Positions 19,674 to 25,646 are shown, numbered from the stretch's first letter. The stretch: 64,000 nt of DNA from Deltaproteobacteria bacterium (GCA_020853705.1 JADYYK010000054.1:1-64000); one strand, 5' to 3'. Notes: generated from the sequence alone by a model not told the origin. Program-made: numbers and translations.

Positions 19674-20033
19674 TCACGGCACCATCGAGCAGCGCACGCG
19701 ATCCTCCTCGCAGGTGCACACGCAGGGCGCGGTGCCAGCCTCGTAGACCTCGCGCTCGCGCATCAGCACGTCATCGGGCACCGGGATGCCGCGACAGATC
19801 AGCGGCGGGCCGAAGCGGCAGTCCTTGCCGCTGGCCCGACACTCGACCTCGTCGAACTTCTCCTGCGGCGTGCAGTGCAGGTCGAGGCGCGGCTCGGCCT
19901 TGAAGCCGCCGCCGCTGCCCTCACCACCACCGCCACCACCGCCACCGCCACCGGTGCCATCGGGCCTGGCCTTGCCGCCACCACACCCGGCGCCACACAT
20001 AGCGATCACGACCACGGTCATCAGCCAGCGCAC
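19674..20033 (-). CDS. Small Cys-rich, Gly-linker lipoprotein
   Basis: 119 residues from the GTG at 20033, which gives a proper signal (VRWLMTVVVIAMCGAGC) with lipobox GAGC; the internal ATG at 20021 would make the signal too short. A poly-Gly linker leads to a domain with eight cysteines. TATACT sits 7 bp before the GTG, supporting this start. It is the first gene after the end of the tRNA array on the same strand. Confidence 0.65.
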   Translation of the reverse strand: MRWLMTVVVIAMCGAGCGGGKARPDGTGGGGGGGGGGEGSGGGFKAEPRLDLHCTPQEKFDEVECRASGKDCRFGPPLICRGIPVPDDVLMREREVYEAGTAPCVCTCEEDRVRCSMVP

Positions 20034-20050
20034 TGCGGCGAGTATACAGG

Positions 20051-20120
20051 TGTCCACGGCGAGGAATCGAACCCGCAATTCCCCCTGATGGGGGGCGTCT
20101 TGCCATTGGACTACGTGGAC
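20051..20120 (-). tRNA. Degenerate tRNA-like element
   Basis: Acceptor arms GTCCACG/CGTGGAC pair fully and the T-loop GGTTCGATT is present, but the T-stem is broken. The anticodon arm is a G/C run around CATCA. The best register (CCATCAG loop) gives ATC with C at position 33. No CCA encoded. Called tRNA-like because the anticodon cannot be fixed. Confidence 0.5.
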
Positions 20121-20132
20121 GAAATGGACTGG

Positions 20133-20201
20133 TACCGCCGGGCAGAGTCGAACTGCCCGCACCGACCTTCGGAGGGTCAGGCCGCTTCCGTGCGCGGCGG
20201 T
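20133..20201 (-). tRNA. tRNA-Arg (anticodon CCG)
   Basis: Acceptor ACCGCCG/CGGCGGT, anticodon stem TGACC/GGTCG, loop CTCCGAA, T-stem GGCAG/CTGCC. It reads CGG. The D-arm is short and poorly paired, total 69 nt. No encoded CCA. Confidence 0.75.
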
Positions 20202-20383
20202 GTGGAGCACTGCACTCACAGGCGAGGGAACCGGGCTGGACGCTTCGAGGATCCAGCCCTGCCGGCCCGGGGGGCAGTGCGTGTCACAGGCAAGTGTCGG
20301 CCTCGGCCGTTGGCTCTGCCCCACAAGGGGATAGATAACCGAGACCATCCGGCCCGCGAGCAACGCATGCTTCTTCTGGTCCC
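20202..20383. other. Gap inside the array with no complete tRNA
   Basis: No ORF and no full cloverleaf. It holds a 6-bp GC-rich inverted repeat near 20235-20260 and, at 20334-20357, one copy of the 24-nt motif described in the findings. Probably decayed tRNA sequence or a non-coding RNA. Confidence 0.4.
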
Positions 20384-20466
20384 GAGGTCTGGAGTCGAAC
20401 CGATAACCGTCATCGTTCGGCCCGTTACCGGGCAAGGTCTGAGACGACGTCATACAGACCCGCTCA
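20384..20466 (-). tRNA. Degenerate tRNA-like element
   Basis: A T-loop GGTTCGACTC and pairing acceptor arms GGGTCTG/CAGACCT are present, but the T-stem is shortened and the middle has a GCCCGGTAACGGGC hairpin with no U33. One copy of the 24-nt motif (20402-20425) lies inside. Anticodon not determinable; could be a tRNA-like ncRNA. Confidence 0.4.
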
Positions 20467-20554
20467 TGGAGCGAGCCGCCCCCCACGGGGCTACCTCGGG
20501 TTGAAACTCGAACACGAAGCCACATGCGCACCACGGGCAACGCTTGCGGGCCCG

Positions 20555-20649
20555 GTAGAATCGTGGGGCTTGAACCCACTCGCCAGGCACAGCCCGGCTT
20601 ACCAGGTAACCGGGCCCATCCGGCCCGCGGCGCACAGAACTCGATCAAA
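20555..20649 (-). tRNA. Degenerate class II-like tRNA element
   Basis: A perfect T-arm (GTGGG TTCAAGC CCCAC) and a variable-arm-like hairpin (CCGGGC TGT GCCTGG) can be seen, but the acceptor pairs poorly and no normal anticodon loop forms. It includes a copy of the 24-nt motif (20605-20628). Possibly a decayed tRNA-Leu/Ser or a structured RNA; boundaries approximate. Confidence 0.35.
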
Positions 20650-20658
20650 GCAAAACAG

Positions 20659-20733
20659 TGGAGCGTCCGGAGGGAATTGCACCCCCGTATGCGCGGTTTG
20701 CAATCGCGTGCCTTTCTCCTTGGCTACGGACGC
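20659..20733 (-). tRNA. tRNA-Cys (anticodon GCA)
   Basis: Acceptor GCGTCCG/CGGACGC with encoded CCA. Loop TTGCAAA, anticodon stem with an A31-C39 mismatch. T-loop TGCAATT. Reads UGC/UGU. Confidence 0.85.
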
Positions 20734-20748
20734 ATGAGGTGACCCACC

Positions 20749-21498
20749 TCAGTGGACGGTCACCTGGACGTGCGGATACCGCAGGGTCTTCTGCACGTCC
20801 TCGGTCAGGCTGTTCCAGAACATGAGTTCCTCCTCGTCGAGGCGGCGGGTCTGCCGGCAGCGCTCGTCGGGCACGTGGTGCACCCGGGTGTAGACCGGGT
20901 GCTTGAAGTGCGCCTGCGCGCAGAACTGGTCGTGACACGGCGCCCAGCCGGTGCGCACGGGCTCGAACCAGAACAGCGCGCCGCCCTGCCCACCGACCCG
21001 CCGGCCCCTGGCCCAGCGCTTGATCTCGAGCTGACCGCGCCGCACCTTGCCCGCTGGCAGCGCGTTCTTCAGCTTGCGCCGGTAGCGCGCCGGACCGGTC
21101 CAGCGCAGGATCCCGTCGGCGTCGATCAGCAGTTCGGGCTGGCCCCAGCGCCGCGTGTGCACCTCGGTGACCGGCACCACCCAGTGCAGCACGTGGTCGT
21201 ACAGGATGTGGCGACCCGCCGTGGTGCGGACATCGAAGCGCCGCTTGAGCTCGCTCCACACGTCGTCCCACGAGTTGCCGTCCTGGCTGCGCAGCCAGCG
21301 CAGCGGCACCGCCAGCTTGTCATCGAACGAGCGCCCCACCTTGGGACGCTTGGGCGCCGACTTGCTCTCGAAGTCGTCCGCCCCGATGAACTCGCGCACC
21401 GCCGCCCGCTCGGTGCGGTGCGACTGGTAGCGCTCGATCTTGTTACCGCGATAGCGCCCGCCCTCCAGGGCGGAGCGCGCGATGTGCTTCTTGGACAT
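20749..21498 (-). CDS. Unrecognised basic protein inside the tRNA array
   Basis: 249 residues from the ATG at 21498, chosen because AAGGGAGA lies 5-10 bp upstream; an in-frame Met 16 codons earlier lacks this. It is rich in Arg/Lys and Trp (RGNKIERYQSHRTERAAVR, DDKLAVPLRWLRSQDG, SWDDVWSELKRRFDVRTT, GRHILYDHVLHWVV). It has only two Cys, close together (APCHDQFCAQAH), and several His, but no CxxC pair of the zinc-finger kind. No signal peptide or membrane segment. I do not recognise the family. Its position between tRNA-Cys and tRNA-Thr, same strand as rtcB and the Ro60 gene, suggests an RNA-linked role; that is inference. Confidence 0.75.
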   Translation of the reverse strand: MSKKHIARSALEGGRYRGNKIERYQSHRTERAAVREFIGADDFESKSAPKRPKVGRSFDDKLAVPLRWLRSQDGNSWDDVWSELKRRFDVRTTAGRHILYDHVLHWVVPVTEVHTRRWGQPELLIDADGILRWTGPARYRRKLKNALPAGKVRRGQLEIKRWARGRRVGGQGGALFWFEPVRTGWAPCHDQFCAQAHFKHPVYTRVHHVPDERCRQTRRLDEEELMFWNSLTEDVQKTLRYPHVQVTVH

Positions 21499-21596
21499 CC
21501 GGTCTCCCTTGGTCGGTCTCCTCGTCACCTCCATTCGTCGGTTCACACATCTTCGGCATGGTCAGTTCCTTTCGAGATCTGTCGGTCGTTGGTTTG

Positions 21597-21669
21597 AGCT
21601 CCCCCGGGGTTTCGAGCCCCGCTCTCCGCGCTACCAGTGCGGTGTGTCCACCAGGATCACCAGAGGAGC
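21597..21669 (-). tRNA. tRNA-Thr (anticodon GGT)
   Basis: Acceptor GCTCCTC/GGGGAGC, loop CTGGTAG in an anticodon stem CCGCA/CGCGG with an A31-C39 mismatch, T-arm CGGGG/CCCCG with loop CTCGAAA. D-arm irregular. Reads ACC. Confidence 0.7.
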
Positions 21670-21705
21670 AGCTGAATGGTCGTCTTGTCATGGCCAGGTC
21701 ATGGG

Positions 21706-21793
21706 AGGTGGAAGAGGGAGTTGAACCCTCAAGTCCTTCATAGGGATCGCTCGTTTTCGAGACGAGTGCCATCGCCAGTTGGCTTGTTCCACC
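21706..21793 (-). tRNA. tRNA-Ser (anticodon CGA)
   Basis: Acceptor GGTGGAA/TTCCACC, perfect anticodon stem CTCGT/ACGAG with loop CTCGAAA, long class II variable arm, T-stem GAGGG/CCCTC. Reads UCG. 88 nt. Confidence 0.92.
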
Positions 21794-21828
21794 TTGAAAC
21801 CCGGGGTTGCCCCCGGGGTGAAGCGTTC

Positions 21829-22383
21829 TCAGGCGTCGAGCTCGCCCGTCCAGTACAGGTAGTCGCGCCAGGCGTCGGGGATCGACTTCGTGGAGACCGT
21901 GATGGTCACGGCCGGGATCCAGCTGGGCTGGACCGGCTTGGCACGCAGCTTCATCCCTGCCTGGGCAGGCGTGCGAGCACCCTTGCGGATGTTGCAGTCC
22001 TGGCAGGCGGTGACGATGTTGTCCCAGCGCGTCTGCCCGCCCTGGTGGCGCGGCACGACGTGATCATAGGTGAGCCCCGAGATGTTGCCGCGCTCGCCGC
22101 AGTACTGGCAGCGGTACTCGTCACGCGCATAGATGTTCACACGCGAGAACTTGACCGGCTTCTGGAAGCGCTTGAACGCCCGCAGCAGCCGCACGACGGC
22201 CGGCATCTTGAAGACATAGTGGGTGGTGCGAACGTCCGCCGAGTACTCCTCGAGGACCTCGACCTTGCCCTGCGTCAGCAGGGCGAAGGCGCGCTGCCAC
22301 GAGATGACCTTGATGGGCTCGTAGGCGCGCGACAGCAGCAGCGTGCGCTCCTCGGCACGCTCGAACATGGACATCGTCGACAT
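21829..22383 (-). CDS. HNH endonuclease
   Basis: 184 residues. An N-terminal region (LLLSRAYEPIKVISWQRAF) common in bacterial stand-alone HNH proteins, then the zinc-bound HNH motif: CQYCG, LTYDHVVPRHQGG, DNIVTACQDCNIRKG. The catalytic His is in DHVVPRH. Strong Shine-Dalgarno AAAGGAGG 9 bp upstream. It sits between tRNA-Leu and tRNA-Ser in the array, same strand. Such proteins nick or cut nucleic acid; here it could act on tRNA, on array DNA (mobility), or be unrelated cargo. Confidence 0.88.
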   Translation of the reverse strand: MSTMSMFERAEERTLLLSRAYEPIKVISWQRAFALLTQGKVEVLEEYSADVRTTHYVFKMPAVVRLLRAFKRFQKPVKFSRVNIYARDEYRCQYCGERGNISGLTYDHVVPRHQGGQTRWDNIVTACQDCNIRKGARTPAQAGMKLRAKPVQPSWIPAVTITVSTKSIPDAWRDYLYWTGELDA

Positions 22384-22418
22384 GGACTCAACCTCCTTTC
22401 ACTGGATTTCAACAGGGG

Positions 22419-22491
22419 TACCACCGGAGGGATTCGAACCCTCAAACCTGGTTTCTGAGACCAGTACCTTTGCCGATTAGGTCACAGTGGC
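22419..22491 (-). tRNA. tRNA-Leu (anticodon CAG) with short variable loop
   Basis: Acceptor GCCACTG/CGGTGGT, D-stem ACCT/AGGT, anticodon stem CTGGT/ACCAG, loop CTCAGAA, T-stem GAGGG/CCCTC. The variable loop is only GTTTG, whereas bacterial tRNA-Leu is normally class II with a long arm. Reads CUG if charged with Leu. Confidence 0.85.
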
Positions 22492-22573
22492 ATAACGTCA
22501 CCAGATCGCCGCCTGGTGACCCGCGGCTCGCACACCGCCCGGGACGGCGCAGCGAGACCAGAGACTTTCCGGG

Positions 22574-22646
22574 TCGGAACCGTGGGAATTGAACCCACCG
22601 CGTTCGCTTCGTGAGAGCGACCTCACCCCCAGGTGAGCTGGTTCCG
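22574..22646 (-). tRNA. tRNA-Val (anticodon CAC)
   Basis: Perfect cloverleaf: acceptor CGGAACC/GGTTCCG, D-stem CTCA/TGAG, anticodon stem TCGCT/AGCGA with loop CTCACGA, T-stem GTGGG/CCCAC. Reads GUG. Confidence 0.92.
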
Positions 22647-22658
22647 CTGCAACTTCGG

Positions 22659-22727
22659 TGGAGACGGTGGGAGTTGAACCCACGAAGCTCTGTGTGCAAA
22701 GCAGTGCCCCGACCCGTCGGCATCCCC
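22659..22727 (-). tRNA. tRNA-Ala (anticodon TGC)
   Basis: Acceptor GGGGATG/CGTCTCC (two G-T pairs), loop TTTGCAC with a C31-A39 mismatch, T-stem GTGGG/CCCAC. D-arm short. The CTGCTTTGCAC sequence is that of standard tRNA-Ala(UGC). Reads GCA. Confidence 0.78.
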
Positions 22728-22767
22728 GTGTTCGACTTACTTCGCGCTGCCCACTTCCTTCCTTCGG

Positions 22768-22841
22768 CGGTGATGATGGGAATCGAACCCACCTCGACGA
22801 GCATTGACAATGCCCCGGCCTCACCAGATGCCTACACCACC
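22768..22841 (-). tRNA. tRNA-Asp (anticodon GTC)
   Basis: Acceptor GGTGGTG/CATCACC, discriminator G as expected for Asp, loop TTGTCAA in stem GGGCA/TGCTC, T-stem GTGGG/CCCAT. Reads GAC/GAU. Confidence 0.9.
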
Positions 22842-22863
22842 CAAGAACCAGACAAGAACCAGA

Positions 22864-22896
22864 CAATTTCCTCGCGGCTTCGCTGCGAGGAAATTG
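22864..22896 (-). terminator. Perfect 12-bp hairpin after tRNA-His
   Basis: CAATTTCCTCGC and GCGAGGAAATTG pair fully around a 9-nt loop, directly at the 3' end of tRNA-His. It may be a terminator, pause or tRNA 3'-processing signal. Two copies of AAGAACCAGAC lie next to it at 22843-22864. Confidence 0.55.
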
Positions 22897-22971
22897 GGTT
22901 GAGCGACCGGACTCGCACCGGCTAATACCAAGTTCACAGCTTGGCAGCGCGTCTCTTTGCCTTCGCCCAAC
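22895..22971 (-). tRNA. tRNA-His (anticodon GTG)
   Basis: Acceptor TTGGGCG/CGCTCAA with G at -1 opposite C73, the tRNA-His identity pair, and encoded CCA. Anticodon stem CCAAG/CTTGG with loop CTGTGAA. T-loop TGCGAGT. D-arm weak. Confidence 0.88.
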
Positions 22972-22999
22972 ATGAAACACGAACACGCGAACAACACGG

Positions 23000-23070
23000 T
23001 CCGACCGGATGGATTTGAACCACCATTTCCCGCTTATCGTGCGGGGGCTCTACCCTTGAGCTACGATCGG
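23000..23070 (-). tRNA. tRNA-Ile (anticodon GAT) with C33
   Basis: Acceptor CCGATCG/CGGTCGG, D-stem GCTC/GAGC, perfect anticodon stem CCCGC/GCGGG, loop ACGATAA: position 33 is C, not the near-universal U. T-stem GGTGG/CCATC. Reads AUC/AUU if active. Confidence 0.88.
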
Positions 23071-23074
23071 TAAG

Positions 23075-23203
23075 TCTCGGGGGAGGGATTCGAACCCTCT
23101 ACTTCCTTTGTGTAGGATGTCCTTGCTCCTCGTGAGGCCCGGCTTGTCGAGGCGAGCCTCGCGAGGTCGATGAAAGGTGCTCTACCCGTTGAGCTACCCC
23201 GAG
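23075..23203 (-). tRNA. tRNA-Val-like (anticodon TAC) with 56-nt anticodon-loop insertion
   Basis: Acceptor CTCGGGG/CCCCGAG, D-stem GCTC/GAGC, anticodon stem CCTTT/AAAGG, variable AAGTA and T-stem GAGGG/CCCTC are all perfect. The loop is 63 nt instead of 7. Its last seven bases, CCTACAC, would be a normal-size loop with anticodon TAC and C33, leaving 23117-23172 as an insertion. The insert holds short palindromes such as CCTCGCGAGG. Confidence 0.75.
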
Positions 23204-23321
23204 TCGTGCAAAAAGGTCGCGGTGACCGGGAACCATCAGTCCTCGGCCCGGCCACAGCCGGACTACGTCGATAGATGGAGTCGCATCTTGGCGACCGACA
23301 CACCGCGATAGATCGAGATGG

Positions 23322-23474
23322 TGGAGACGACGGGGATTCGAACCCCGTACCTTCCGCTTAGCAGGCGGTAACCATCCACATTCGGCCCGTCAGGCGCCAG
23401 AGGCCAGAGGCCAGACGCCAGACGGACGAGGTGGAGTAGACGGTGTAGAAGTGCTCCCGTTACACCACGTCCCC
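23322..23474 (-). tRNA. Interrupted tRNA-Ser(GCT)-like element
   Basis: The 3' half has a T-arm (CGGGG TTCGAAT CCCCG) and anticodon arm CCGC-CTGCTAA-GCGG (GCT, U33). Its 3' acceptor CGTCTCC finds its partner GGGGACG plus a D-arm (GTGT/GCAC) only about 70 nt further upstream, beyond four GCCAGA(G/C) heptamers. Either an interrupted tRNA or two decayed halves. Confidence 0.45.
23396..23423 (+). repeat. Heptamer tandem repeat GCCAGA(G/C) x4
   Basis: GCCAGAG, GCCAGAG, GCCAGAC, GCCAGAC in tandem inside the interrupted tRNA-Ser-like element. Two more copies (GCCAGAC x2) are at 23562-23575, between tRNA-Met and rtcB. Confidence 0.85.
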
Positions 23475-23478
23475 ACGG

Positions 23479-23549
23479 TCGCAATGGAGGAACTCGAATC
23501 CTCTCCGCACCGATTATGAGCCGGTCGCCCTCTTCCCGAGGTCATTGCG
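23479..23549 (-). tRNA. tRNA-Met (anticodon CAT)
   Basis: Acceptor CGCAATG/CATTGCG perfect, anticodon stem ACCGG/TCGGT, loop CTCATAA as in elongator tRNA-Met, T-stem GAGGA/TCCTC. The first acceptor pair is C-G rather than the C-A of initiators, so it is an elongator type. Confidence 0.88.
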
Positions 23550-23611
23550 AGGTGGAGCACCGCCAGACGCCAGACCGGCGGGCTCCCGAACATTGCTTCA
23601 GTACAGCCGAG

Positions 23612-24808
23612 CTACCCCTTCACACACAGCACCTGCTTCAGCTCGGCCACGATCTCGACCAGGTCCTGCTGCATCGCCATCACCTTGTCGATGTCCTTGT
23701 ACGCCTTCGGGATCTCGTCGAGCACACCCTGGTCCTTGCGACACTCGACACCCTCGGTCTGCTCGCGGAAGTCCTCCAGCGTGAACTTCTGCTTGGCCTT
23801 GCTGCGCGACATGCGCCGCCCGGCGCCGTGCGATGCGCTCTCGAACGCCTCCGGGTTGCCCCGACCACGGACGATGTAGCTCTTGGTGCCCATCGAGCCG
23901 GGGATGATGCCCAGCTCGCCCACCCCGGCGCGGATGGCGCCCTTGCGGGTGACCATCAGCTCCTCGCCGAAGTGGGTCTCCTCCGCCACGTAGTTGTGGT
24001 GGCAGTAGACCGCCTGCTCGAAGCTGATGGCCGGGAAGAAGCCCTCCAGCACCTGCATGTACAGCTTCAGCATCACGGCCCGGTTGAGCCGCGCATACTC
24101 CTGGGCCCAGAACAGATCGCGTCGATACGCGGTCATCTCGGGGGTGCCGGCCAGGAAGACCGCCAGGTCACGATCCTTCAGCGCCTGGTTGTGCTCCAGC
24201 TTGCGCGCCTTGAACATGTGGACCTCGGCCAGCTCCTTGCCGATGTTGCGGCTACCCGAGTGCAGCATCAGCCAGACGTTGTCCTCGGTGTCGAGACACA
24301 GCTCGATGAAGTGGTTACCACCGCCCAGGGTGCCCAGCTGCTGGCCTGCCTTCTTGCGCAGGCCGTCGGCATGGGGATCCAGCTCCTCGAAGCCAGCGAA
24401 CAGCTGCTTGACCTCGTGCTTGAGCGCCTCGCCATCACGCCCGGTCAGCTCACGGATGGCCAGCTCGTCGTGCGCCGAGAAGCCCACCGGGATGGTCTCC
24501 TCGATCGCCAGCCGCAGCTTGTGCAGGTTCGATGGCAGACGCTTGGCGGTCAGGCCGGTCTTCACGGCGGCCATCCCGCAGCCGATGTCGACGCCGACCG
24601 CCGCAGGGGCGACCGCGCCGCGCATCGCGATCACCGAGCCGACCGTCGCGCCGCGACCGAAGTGCACGTCGGGCATGACCGCGACGTGGTGTGCGACCCA
24701 GGGCAGCGAGGCCACGTTGCGCAGCTGATCCAGCGCGCCCGACTCGACTTCTTCCACGCGCGCCCACATCTTGATGGGCACGTTCTTGCCCTTCAGCTCC
24801 GAGATCAT
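23612..24808 (-). CDS. rtcB: RtcB RNA ligase
   Basis: 398 residues, the size of bacterial RtcB. Key motifs in order: DVHFGRGATVG, VGVDIGCGM (metal-binding Cys77), LGGGNHFIE, MLHSGSRNIG, YCHHNY, GSMGTKSYI and SHGAGRRMSR, whose His327 is the residue guanylylated by homology. RtcB joins 2',3'-cyclic phosphate or 3'-phosphate RNA ends to 5'-OH ends using GTP and Mn2+, which repairs cleaved tRNAs. The gene lies inside the array between tRNA-Pro and tRNA-Met, same strand. AGGGTG upstream is a weak ribosome site. No rtcA or archease gene is in the window. Confidence 0.95.
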   Translation of the reverse strand: MISELKGKNVPIKMWARVEEVESGALDQLRNVASLPWVAHHVAVMPDVHFGRGATVGSVIAMRGAVAPAAVGVDIGCGMAAVKTGLTAKRLPSNLHKLRLAIEETIPVGFSAHDELAIRELTGRDGEALKHEVKQLFAGFEELDPHADGLRKKAGQQLGTLGGGNHFIELCLDTEDNVWLMLHSGSRNIGKELAEVHMFKARKLEHNQALKDRDLAVFLAGTPEMTAYRRDLFWAQEYARLNRAVMLKLYMQVLEGFFPAISFEQAVYCHHNYVAEETHFGEELMVTRKGAIRAGVGELGIIPGSMGTKSYIVRGRGNPEAFESASHGAGRRMSRSKAKQKFTLEDFREQTEGVECRKDQGVLDEIPKAYKDIDKVMAMQQDLVEIVAELKQVLCVKG

Positions 24809-24897
24809 GACATCACCCTACGAGACTTCGTGACCTCGGGCCACACGCACTCGCGCATGAGGAGGACCATCGAGGCGTCTCCAGCCTCGTGGCTTTG

Positions 24898-24972
24898 TGG
24901 TCTGGGTAGAGGGACTCGAACCCCCGGCTCCCTGGTTCCAGGCCAGGACGTCTGCCGCTGACTTATACCCAG
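24898..24972 (-). tRNA. tRNA-Pro (anticodon TGG) with C33
   Basis: Acceptor CTGGGTA/TACCCAG with encoded CCA, anticodon stem CCTGG/CCAGG perfect, loop CCTGGAA so position 33 is C. The U33 register would destroy the stem. Reads CCA. Confidence 0.82.
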
Positions 24973-24997
24973 ATGCTGCTGCGGACTGCTGCTGCGG

Positions 24998-25064
24998 CGG
25001 GTTGCCGACGAATTGAACGCCGCTGCTCGGTTTTGGAGACCAAGCTGATCCCAGATCGCGACCC
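24998..25064 (-). tRNA. tRNA-Trp (anticodon CCA)
   Basis: Loop CTCCAAA in stem TTGGT/ACCGA; discriminator G as in bacterial tRNA-Trp; acceptor GGGTCGC/GCAACCC with one mismatch; T-stem CGGCG/CGTCG. Short (67 nt) because the D-arm is reduced. Confidence 0.82.
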
Positions 25065-25079
25065 ACGTACGAACTGCGT

Positions 25080-25152
25080 TGGTACCGCCGGAAGGATTCG
25101 AACCTTCGCCACCGAGCTTCGTAGACTCGCGTCCCATCCTTGGAACGGCGGC
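25080..25152 (-). tRNA. tRNA-Arg (anticodon ACG)
   Basis: Acceptor GCCGCCG/CGGCGGT with encoded CCA, anticodon stem CGAGT/GCTCG, loop CTACGAA. A34 would need deamination to inosine by TadA to read CGU/CGC/CGA. T-stem GAAGG/CCTTC. Confidence 0.9.
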
Positions 25153-25193
25153 ATTTCTCGAGACGACGACCGCGAACGAACCAATCATGCTTG

Positions 25194-25265
25194 GAATGAA
25201 CCGAGGACTCGAACCTCGTTCTCCGGCACGTGAATGCCGACGAGTTACCCATACTCCAGTCGCCC
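25194..25265 (-). tRNA. tRNA-like, anticodon uncertain
   Basis: D-arm GAGT/ACTC and T-arm CGAGG/CCTCG are perfect, but the acceptor (GGGCGAC/GTTCATT) is badly mismatched. The anticodon stem CGGCA/TGCCG closes a 6-nt loop TTCACG, which could read as CAC, TCA or a shifted TTC. Probably decayed. Confidence 0.5.
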
Positions 25266-25315
25266 GTAGAGGGTGGGCGATGATCCACTCACTCCGGCTC
25301 GCGGTCGAAACGAGG

Positions 25316-25388
25316 TGTCTCTGAGGGGAATCGAACCCCTGTGTCCTGGATGAGAATCAGGCGGATTTGGCCACTATCCTACAGAGAC
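25316..25388 (-). tRNA. tRNA-Glu (anticodon CTC)
   Basis: Acceptor GTCTCTG/CAGAGAC, D-stem GGAT/ATCC, loop TTCTCAT with an A31-C39 mismatch in stem CCTGA/CCAGG, T-stem AGGGG/CCCCT. Reads GAG. Confidence 0.88.
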
Positions 25389-25399
25389 AGAGGGCGGAG

Positions 25400-25441
25400 C
25401 CGCCTCGGTCGATCGACTGAGCGATCTGCGCCGAGGCGGCG
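25400..25441. other. 10-bp inverted repeat between tRNA-Glu and tRNA-Val
   Basis: GCCGCCTCGG and CCGAGGCGGC pair perfectly around a 22-nt loop. No T-run follows. Possibly an RNA-processing or pausing structure in the array transcript. Confidence 0.5.
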
Positions 25442-25448
25442 CGCCGCC

Positions 25449-25523
25449 TGGTGCATCCGGGTGGAGTCGAACCACCTACCCCCCGTAAGTCAGACGGGTG
25501 CTCTGCCGGTGAGCCACGGATGC
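25449..25523 (-). tRNA. tRNA-Val (anticodon GAC)
   Basis: Near-perfect cloverleaf: acceptor GCATCCG/CGGATGC with encoded CCA, D-stem GCTC/GAGC, anticodon stem CCCGT/ACGGG with loop CTGACTT, T-stem GGTGG/CCACC. Reads GUC/GUU. Confidence 0.93.
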
Positions 25524-25646
25524 GTGCCAGGGTGAAGAACTGCGGATCGAACGAGGTTGGCGACCTCGAGAGCGGTGGAGCACGAGGCCCACCAGGACGC
25601 GTTGGTTTAGCGAAAACTCGAGATCATCGGCTCTATCCAGCAGCAG

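Noticed and set aside
23117-23172. Group I intron in the tRNA-Val-like gene
   Set aside because: At 56 nt the insert is several-fold too short for a group I intron and lacks its paired core.
23396-23575. CRISPR array from the GCCAGA heptamers
   Set aside because: Repeats are 7 bp in direct tandem without spacers; no cas genes in the window.
23551-23611. A further tRNA between tRNA-Met and the rtcB stop
   Set aside because: A D-arm-like GTAGCTCGG is present, but it overlaps the rtcB stop and no acceptor or T-stem pairs.
25524-25646. A tRNA between tRNA-Val(GAC) and tRNA-Asn
   Set aside because: A GTTCGATC T-loop-like string exists but neither T-stem nor acceptor can be formed.
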